A stretch of 64,000 nt of DNA, taken from positions 415,743 to 479,742 of the forward strand of contig NZ_JAFFIX010000002.1 of the NCBI RefSeq assembly GCF_016916835.1. Reading direction: 5' to 3'. Made by a program: the position numbers and the translations under genes. Position 1 is the stretch's first letter. Each line of letters starts with the position of its first letter. This DNA comes from Actinacidiphila bryophytorum (GTDB lineage Bacteria > Actinomycetota > Actinomycetes > Streptomycetales > Streptomycetaceae). The notes beneath the pieces were generated by a model that saw nothing but the letters and a program-made list of their open reading frames with translations, was not told where the DNA came from and ran no database searches. This document shows positions 58,411 through 64,000 of the stretch, in pieces.

Positions 58411-58872
58411 TCAGGTCAGTTCGGGTTCCGGGTCGGGGGATGGCCTTGCCGAGGCGCGCAGGACTCTTCTGGCCAGGTGGGCCAGCGACCAGGCGCCCGG
58501 TCCCGCCACGGTGACCAGGAGCAGGCTCCAGCAGAACATCACCGACGCCTCGCCGCCGTTCTCGATCGGCCACAGGGCGTGCTTCTGGTGGACGGTGAAG
58601 TAGGCGTAGGCCATCGAACCGGAGCCGAGCAGGGCCGCGACGCGGGTGCCGGCCTCGCCGACGCCGGCGAAGACCAGGACTCCGCAGACCAGTTGGATGA
58701 GTCCGGCCCACCAGCTGGGCCAGTGCCCGACGGCGGGCTGCCCGCCGTCGGGGCCGCCGAAGGCGCCGAGCACGGTGGACGCCCCGTGCGAGGCGAACAG
58801 CAGGCCGACGACCATGCGGAAGAGGGATAAGACGTAGGGGCGTACGGCATCGAGCCGCTTGTCGGTGTCCAC
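58411..58872 (-). CDS. DoxX-family membrane protein
   Basis: Encodes 153 residues from GTG 58872 with AAGGAG upstream. Four hydrophobic helices are seen, and the first contains RMVVGLLFASHGASTVLGAFGG, the DoxX hallmark. WWAGLIQLVCGVLVFAGVGEAGTRVAALLGSGSMAYAYF is helices 2-3, and KHALWPIENGGEASVMFCWSLLL is helix 4. Members serve in quinone-linked or oxidative-stress membrane complexes. Leu15 is encoded by a TTA codon (58830-58828), so translation may depend on bldA. It converges on the amidohydrolase, 28 nt away. Confidence 0.85.
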   Translation of the reverse strand: MDTDKRLDAVRPYVLSLFRMVVGLLFASHGASTVLGAFGGPDGGQPAVGHWPSWWAGLIQLVCGVLVFAGVGEAGTRVAALLGSGSMAYAYFTVHQKHALWPIENGGEASVMFCWSLLLVTVAGPGAWSLAHLARRVLRASARPSPDPEPELT

Positions 58873-59108
58873 GACGAGACTCCTTGTGTGGGGGGAAGGC
58901 GTTTCGGCAGCGCGCCCCCGGTCGGCCCCGGCCGGGCGACCGGCGCGTCGGAGGACGTCTGCCGGCCAGTGGTACGTAACCCCGCAGGAAGTTGTTCACC
59001 GCCCGCCGTTCCTCTTCCGCCGCCTACGGCGCGCTTTTCCACCCGGGCGGCGGACCGGGGGCCGGGCGGCAGGGCCAGGGCGGGCCGCTGGGCCGGAAAG
59101 CGGCCGCG

Positions 59109-59372
59109 TCAGTCGGTGGACGCGGGGGCCGAGGCGGCGGGGTGCTTGCGCTCCAGGACGACGAGCGGGCAGTTCAGCGCGGCGGCGATCTTGATGAGGT
59201 TGGCCGGGGTGGCGCTGCGCCAGCCGGACTCGATCTCACCCATCAACTGCTCGGAGATGCCGACCTGGTCGGCGAGTGCGCGCTTGGTCAGGCCCGCCTT
59301 CTGCCGCGCCCAGGTGACCGCCTCGGGCTCCTGGTGGAGCCGGCTCGGCCTGGTACGGGTGCGGGGTGCCAT
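59109..59372 (-). CDS. Small XRE-family HTH regulator
   Basis: Encodes 87 residues from ATG 59372. The single HTH domain is EAVTWARQKAGLTKRALADQVGISEQLMGEIESGWRSATPANLIKIAAALNCPL, with the QxxxSxxxE-type XRE pattern. The tail is short and polar, without a sensor domain, so it is a DNA-binding protein that probably acts as a dimer. Upstream, GTAGCGCGTA occurs twice in tandem (about 59384-59401) in a notably AT-richer stretch, likely its own operator region. It is divergent from a second small HTH gene. Confidence 0.85.
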   Translation of the reverse strand: MAPRTRTRPSRLHQEPEAVTWARQKAGLTKRALADQVGISEQLMGEIESGWRSATPANLIKIAAALNCPLVVLERKHPAASAPASTD

Positions 59373-59536
59373 GAGGAGAACGTAGCGCGTAGTAGCGCGT
59401 GACACAAGTAGTACGCGCAATCTACGCGATACTAACTGCGCACTAACAGTCAGAAGCGCAGGTGAGGCGGGTTTTGCCCGCAGAGAATTCCCCGTAGTAG
59501 TGGACGCAGAGTGCGTAGTTGTGCGAAGCTCACCGC

Positions 59537-60034
59537 ATGACTGAGCGCCCGGAAGCGCCACCCGAGGGAAAACTGCTCAAGCGCGCCCTGGCCGCCGCGC
59601 GGATCTCGCAGCGCGAGGCCGCCCGACGGTCGGGGATCAGCGAGACGCGCTGGCGGCAGCTGGTGTCCGGCTACCAAGTGGTGAGCCGCAACAAAGTCCC
59701 CGTCCGCAGCCCCGACGAGACCCTCGCCCGGATGGCCAGAGCCGTCGGCGTCACCGCCGAGGACCTGGAGGAAGCCGGCCGCGGCAAGGCCGCCGCCGTC
59801 CTGCGGGACGCCGAGACCGACGCAGACGACCCCGCCGCACCCGGCGCGGACACCGCTGGCACCGGCCCGCAGAGCCGGGTCGACGAGCGCTGGCAGCTGG
59901 TGCACGCCGTCCTGCGGCAGGCCCGCGCCGGCCTGACCACGCCCGAGTACGACACCCTGGCCGGCCGGATCACCGCGTATGTCGCCAGGCCGACCGCGGA
60001 GGAGACCGCCGAGACCGCAGAACCAGCGCCGTAG
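59537..60034 (+). CDS. HTH-domain protein with helical C-terminal part
   Basis: Encodes 165 residues from ATG 59537. KLLKRALAAARISQREAARRSGISETRWRQLVSGYQVVSRNKVPVRSPDETLARMARAVGVTAEDL is an HTH domain of the Cro/CI type with a longer loop after the recognition helix. A disordered Asp/Ala/Pro stretch leads to a short helical segment (DERWQLVHAVLRQARAGLTTPEYDTLAGRITAYVAR). The family is common in Streptomyces, often near conjugative or toxin-antitoxin loci, but no partner is clear here. The gene is 165 nt from the divergent XRE gene. Confidence 0.82.
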   Translation: MTERPEAPPEGKLLKRALAAARISQREAARRSGISETRWRQLVSGYQVVSRNKVPVRSPDETLARMARAVGVTAEDLEEAGRGKAAAVLRDAETDADDPAAPGADTAGTGPQSRVDERWQLVHAVLRQARAGLTTPEYDTLAGRITAYVARPTAEETAETAEPAP

Positions 60035-60335
60035 CCCGCGCTCCCGCCCCGCCGGCCCAGATCCCTGCTACCCGGCCCTGCCCCCCGCCCCGGGGGCGAC
60101 CGCGCCCCCGGGCCACCGCCCGCGTCCAGCATCCGGACGCGGGCCGAAAGTCTGCCCGCCGCGGCCCGCAGCCGCGCCCCGCACCCGCTCCCCGGCAGGT
60201 CACAGGCGCCGCGCAACTGCCGCTGCACGAAATGTCACCCCCTGCGGCAATTCCGCAGGTCGGCACGCGCGTCGTTCGCGCCACCCGTCACCCACCCCGA
60301 AAACCGCTGCCGCCGCCCGTCCCGGCGGCAGCACA
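60035..60335. other. Intergenic region with no gene recognised (301 nt)
   Basis: The spacer is extremely C-rich. A small hairpin (CTGCGG-CAATT-CCGCAG, about 60241-60258) is the only structure noted. The frame of the following gene stays open through it but turns into Arg/Pro-rich sequence, so it is not coding. Confidence 0.45.
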
Positions 60336-63300
60336 ATGGCGGGCGTGTCCATCGAACCGCACGGCCCGCGCGTCCCCGTCGACCGGCTCCTCGCGACCCT
60401 CGACCCGCTGCCCTTCCCCGCCAGAATGCGCACCCTCGCGGCTTGGGCGCGCGCACCCCGCGCCGAGGGCGAACTGCGGTCGCTGCTGCACCGGTTGGAG
60501 ACCACCGGCACCTACGGCCGGCGGCTCGCCGCCTTCGCCGCGTCCGCCGGCGGCGACACCGCCCACCTGGAAGCGCGGCTCGCCGACCCCGACGCCGTCG
60601 TCCGCCGCCACGCGCTCAAGGCGGCACTGCGGCTGCCGATCGCCGACAGTGCGCTGGAACGGGCCATGGACGACGCGCCCGCCGTCGTCCGCGCACAGAT
60701 AGCCGGGGTCGTCGTCGCCGGAGGGCGCACCGCGCTCGCCGAGCGACTCCTGCCGCGGGTGCGGGAGTTGTGGGGCGACGAGGAGGCCGCGCGGCTGCTG
60801 CCCGCCTGCGGCCCCGGCACCGTGGGGGAGTTGCTGCCCCAGCTCTACCGGTCCACCACCCGCTGGCGGCCCCTGGTGCGCCGGCACCCCGACGCGGTCG
60901 CCGACGACATCGCCCGGCAGCTCGCCGAATCGCCCGCGCAGACGCGCGCCGCCTGGTGGCAGGCCAACGCGGACGTCTTCCACCACCTCGCCGACGTCCG
61001 CCCGCTGCGGGTACTCGACCTGCTCGAAGCGCACTGCCCCACCACCCTGCCGCACTTCTTCCACGCCGTCGCAGGCCGGCTGCTGCGGGCCGCACCCGGC
61101 AGGCTGATCGCCCTGCTCACGGCCCCCGGCAGGACCACCGGCACCTCCCACACCCTGGTGTCGCGCACCGCGCTGAGCCGGCTCGCCCGGCACGGCACAC
61201 CGCAGTTCACCGACCTCGGCCGGGCCTGGGGCCACCAGGCCGGGCCGCTCGCACGGCTGCTGCGCGCCCTGCCCCCGTCCCGGCGCGAGGCCTTCTACGA
61301 CACCGTCACCGCGGGACGCGACCTCAGCCACAGCGTCGTCGACGTCGCCGTACTCGAAGCGCTGCCGCGCGAGCGGGCGCACACCGAGGCCCGGCGGATG
61401 GCGGAACAGGCCGCGGACAAAGGCGCGCCCTGGATCACCGTGCTCGCCGCCGTCTCCCACCTGCCCCCGGACGAGGCCCGCGAACGGCTGCTCGCCGCCA
61501 CACGCAGGCCCGCAGCCGAGGACCGGGCCATGGCGTACCCCCTGCTGGTGCGCAACGCCGCCAGGTCCGGCCAGGCCGCCGCGCTCTCCCGGCTGCTCGG
61601 CGACCTGCTGCGGCTGCGCAACGAGCAGGACCCGGTCAGGGCACCCGCCCTCACCGCCCTGTCCCTCACACCGGTCCGGCTGCTGCACGAGGCCGACGCC
61701 GAGGCGCTCGAACGCCTCGTGACCGACGCCGTCGAAGCCCGCGACAGCTCGTCCGCCACCCGGCAGGCGCTGTCCGCACTCGCCGTCGCCGTCCTGCGCG
61801 AGCACGCCGCCGGCGGTGAACGCGCCCTCCTCGGCTGGGCGTTGGGGACACTCACCCGGCTGTACGGGAACACGGCCGGGGCCAGGCTCGGGCCGCTGGA
61901 CACGGCCCTTCGCAAAGGCCAGGAATTCGCAGTCTTCGAGGCGCTGCGGCCCTGGCTGGAAGCCGGTGCGGCCAAGGCCGACCACACGCTGACCTTCGCG
62001 CTCGCCCGGTCGCTCGGGCGGCGCGCCCGGCACATGCCGGAACTGCAGGAACTGCTCTGGCAGGCCGTGCAGTCCGGGAACAACGCGACCTTCTCCACCG
62101 CCGTCGGCCTCTGGCTCGACGACCCCGCCACGCGCGACCACCGCGTGGCCCTGGTCCTCGACGCGGAGCCGTCCGCCCTCGTCCTCGCCCCCGTGCTGGA
62201 CGTCGTCACCAGGCGCCGCACCGACCTGCTCGACCCGGCCCTCGCCGACACCCCGCCCTACGGCCGCTTCCTCGTCCAGGGCGCGAGCTGGCTGCCGCCC
62301 GTCGAGCACGCCGACCGCTGGGTGCCACGCCAACAGGCCGCGGCAGCACGGCTGCTGGCCCGCGCCGCCGCGGACGCCTCGCTCGGCAAGCACGTCAGGG
62401 CCGCGCACATCCGCGCGGCGGCCGGCATCCCCGAAGGCGGTGTCGCCGTCGTCCACGCCTACGCCGGCTCCCCCGACACGGTGCTCGCCGAAGCCGCGCT
62501 CGGGGCGCTCGTCCACACCGACCGGCCCGCCGACGCCCTCCCCCTGCTGCTCCCCCACATGGCCACGGACCGCGCCCGCGTCGCCCTCTACGCGGCCACC
62601 CGCGCCGCGGCCCGCACCCGGCCCTCCCACCTGGCGGTGACCCTGCGGGACGCCCTTCTCGGTGCCGCCTCACCGGCGGCGGCCGGTACCGCCACGGCAG
62701 CGAACGCCGGTGCCGCTGCGGACTCCGGTACGGGTACGGCTGCCGGTCGCGCTGCGGACCCGGGTACCGCTGACCGTACGCACACGGGTGCAAGTACGGG
62801 TGCCGGTGCCGGCTCTGCGAAAGTGCCGGGCGGCAAGGTCACCAGCCGCAAGGAACTCGTGCGGCTCGCGGGCGCGTTGCTGCCCGTGCGGGAGGCCGCC
62901 GCGGTGGTCGCCGCGGCCTACGACCTGCCCGGGCAGCACCCCGACGTGCAGGCCGTGTGCGTCGCCGTCGCCGCCGGGGCGCGGCGCTCGCCCGAACTGT
63001 GGGACCTGCTGGAACGGGCCGCCGGCGGCCCCGCCGTGGGCAGGACCGCGGTGCTGCGCACCCCGCCGCTCACACTCCCGGTCCAGGACCGGTCCCGTTA
63101 CGCCGAGTTGGTGCTCCGGGTCGCCGCCGGCGACGACCCGGAGACCGCCGTCGCCGCGCTCGGGGCGCTCGCACCCTGGGCGCCATGGCACCCCGGGGTC
63201 GCCGGAATGCTCCACGCCAAGACCGTCGACCTCGGCAACCGCTCCTCCTGGCGGTCCGCCGCCGACGGGCTCGTCGCACTCACCCGCTCCGCGGACGGGG

Positions 63301-63896
63301 CGGACATCCTGCTCGACGCGCTGCGGCTGCTCGGCGCCGCCGACACGCGGGCCGCGGCCCAGGGGCTGGACGCGGCGGCCGGCCGCGACCGGCCCGCGCG
63401 GCAGCGGATCGCCGCCATCGCCGGGCGGCTCACCACGACGGTCGTGCGGCCCGGCCCCACGCCCGTCAGGGCCGCGGCCCTGCGCGCCGCCGAACTGCTC
63501 TGCGCGGCGGACGACTTCGTACCGCAGGGCGTCCACCTCGCGGTGTACGCCCTCGACTTCGACGCGCAGCCCGCGGTGGTGCTGGCCGCACTCGACCGAC
63601 TGGCCGCGCTGCACGACGGGCGGCCCGTGCTCGCCGCCCGTACGGCCACGGCGCTGGGCCAGCGGCTCGGCACCGCCCGCCGCCCCGGCGACCCCCTCGC
63701 CCTCGCGGCCGCCGCCGACCGGCTCGCCGCCGACGGCACCCTCGCGGGCGGCCTCTTCGCGGTCGCCCTGACCGCGGCCCTCGCCACCCGCGACGGCTGG
63801 TCACCCCCCACCCGCACCACCTTGCGCGCCCTGCGCGCCCACCCCCTCCCCGACGTCCGCGACGCGGCGTTGGCAGTCCCAACACACGCGGAATAG
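60336..63896 (+). CDS. Large alpha-helical solenoid (HEAT-like) protein, hypothetical
   Basis: Encodes 1186 residues. ATG 60336 (MAGVSIEPHGPRVPVDRLLATLDPLPFPARMRTLAAWAR) is chosen because the preceding codons lack coding character. GTG 60345 is possible. The protein is a series of about 40-residue helix pairs of HEAT/ARM type (LEARLADPDAVVRRHALKAALRLP, LEALPRERAHTEARRMAEQA), with no enzyme motif, TM helix or signal peptide. An Ala/Gly/Thr linker (about residues 775-835) splits the solenoid in two. Homologous giant proteins are conserved in Streptomyces. Likely a cytosolic scaffold. It is separated from the HTH gene by 301 nt. Confidence 0.75.
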   Translation: MAGVSIEPHGPRVPVDRLLATLDPLPFPARMRTLAAWARAPRAEGELRSLLHRLETTGTYGRRLAAFAASAGGDTAHLEARLADPDAVVRRHALKAALRLPIADSALERAMDDAPAVVRAQIAGVVVAGGRTALAERLLPRVRELWGDEEAARLLPACGPGTVGELLPQLYRSTTRWRPLVRRHPDAVADDIARQLAESPAQTRAAWWQANADVFHHLADVRPLRVLDLLEAHCPTTLPHFFHAVAGRLLRAAPGRLIALLTAPGRTTGTSHTLVSRTALSRLARHGTPQFTDLGRAWGHQAGPLARLLRALPPSRREAFYDTVTAGRDLSHSVVDVAVLEALPRERAHTEARRMAEQAADKGAPWITVLAAVSHLPPDEARERLLAATRRPAAEDRAMAYPLLVRNAARSGQAAALSRLLGDLLRLRNEQDPVRAPALTALSLTPVRLLHEADAEALERLVTDAVEARDSSSATRQALSALAVAVLREHAAGGERALLGWALGTLTRLYGNTAGARLGPLDTALRKGQEFAVFEALRPWLEAGAAKADHTLTFALARSLGRRARHMPELQELLWQAVQSGNNATFSTAVGLWLDDPATRDHRVALVLDAEPSALVLAPVLDVVTRRRTDLLDPALADTPPYGRFLVQGASWLPPVEHADRWVPRQQAAAARLLARAAADASLGKHVRAAHIRAAAGIPEGGVAVVHAYAGSPDTVLAEAALGALVHTDRPADALPLLLPHMATDRARVALYAATRAAARTRPSHLAVTLRDALLGAASPAAAGTATAANAGAAADSGTGTAAGRAADPGTADRTHTGASTGAGAGSAKVPGGKVTSRKELVRLAGALLPVREAAAVVAAAYDLPGQHPDVQAVCVAVAAGARRSPELWDLLERAAGGPAVGRTAVLRTPPLTLPVQDRSRYAELVLRVAAGDDPETAVAALGALAPWAPWHPGVAGMLHAKTVDLGNRSSWRSAADGLVALTRSADGADILLDALRLLGAADTRAAAQGLDAAAGRDRPARQRIAAIAGRLTTTVVRPGPTPVRAAALRAAELLCAADDFVPQGVHLAVYALDFDAQPAVVLAALDRLAALHDGRPVLAARTATALGQRLGTARRPGDPLALAAAADRLAADGTLAGGLFAVALTAALATRDGWSPPTRTTLRALRAHPLPDVRDAALAVPTHAE

Positions 63897-63959
63897 CCGC
63901 CCGGCGACGCGGCCCCCACCCGTCCCCCCGCGACGCCACCGTGCCCCGTCAGTGACCCC

Positions 63960-64000
63960 CACCACCGCCCGCCGGCCCGACACGCACCGAACAGCCCCCT
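63960..64000. repeat. Start of another copy of the 23.4-kb repeat, cut by window end
   Basis: ACGCACCGAACAGCCCCCT (63982-64000) is identical to the core of the two 94-nt repeats at 23422 and 23532. The preceding GCCGGCCCG is a diverged form of their GCCGGTGGTCCG. Confidence 0.75.

Noticed and set aside
1..64000. Mobile element, prophage or biosynthetic gene cluster
   Set aside because: No transposase, integrase, phage structural gene, tRNA attachment site, polyketide synthase, NRPS or terpene synthase was found.

Overview
The window is high-GC DNA with strong G/C preference at third codon positions, frequent GTG starts, purine-rich ribosome binding sites, LAXTG-type wall anchoring, a rare-TTA-codon pattern and many TetR/IclR/XRE regulators. 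Together these point to a chromosome segment of Streptomyces or a close relative. I see no rRNA, tRNA, CRISPR array, insertion sequence, prophage or polyketide/non-ribosomal peptide cluster. All calls rest on reading the sequence and on family knowledge; no search was run.

Layout. 1-4.7 kb: the end of a ferric-reductase-like membrane protein coupled to a NuoF-like flavo-iron-sulfur protein and a small ferredoxin, then a DUF2231 membrane protein, a LAETG-anchored surface protein and a lipoprotein. 4.8-15.1 kb: small metabolic and hypothetical genes (VOC, DUF899, DinB-like, SDR, macrodomain, a TetR/small membrane protein pair, an ARMT1-like phosphatase, two envelope proteins). 15.2-29.4 kb is the most defence-like stretch. 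A zinc-ribbon adenine methylase and a PD-(D/E)XK nuclease overlap by 4 nt and lie downstream of htpG and a SNF2 helicase on the same strand. Past a repeat-rich spacer, a DUF4231 (SLATT-like) membrane gene converges on an operon of two TIR-type, single-TM, beta-propeller proteins.

29.6-44.1 kb: cell envelope and polysaccharide genes. These include a GH16 beta-glucanase and a GH87 alpha-1,3-glucanase, each with a LacI-type palindrome upstream, an L,D-transpeptidase, a TetR/dehydrogenase pair, a cold-shock protein, a hydrolase and an SDR. 44.1-51.4 kb: two independent TetR/MFS drug-efflux modules, each with a pair of palindromic operators, around a secreted protein, a LuxR-type regulator and a GNAT acetyltransferase.

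52.4-58.4 kb: a tightly coupled catabolic operon (CoA transferase, citryl-CoA lyase-like protein, LigB-like and LigA-like ring-cleavage dioxygenase subunits), an IclR regulator and a divergent amidohydrolase, linked by a shared GTCCGC-N3-GCGGAC operator. 58.4-64 kb: a DoxX-type membrane protein, two small divergent HTH genes and a 1186-residue helical-solenoid protein. The window ends inside a copy of the repeat found at 23.4 kb.

The best candidates for something undescribed are the TIR-propeller pair with its converging DUF4231 partner, the two-gene restriction-modification unit, and the ring-cleavage operon that carries CoA-dependent enzymes where a conventional aldolase would be expected.
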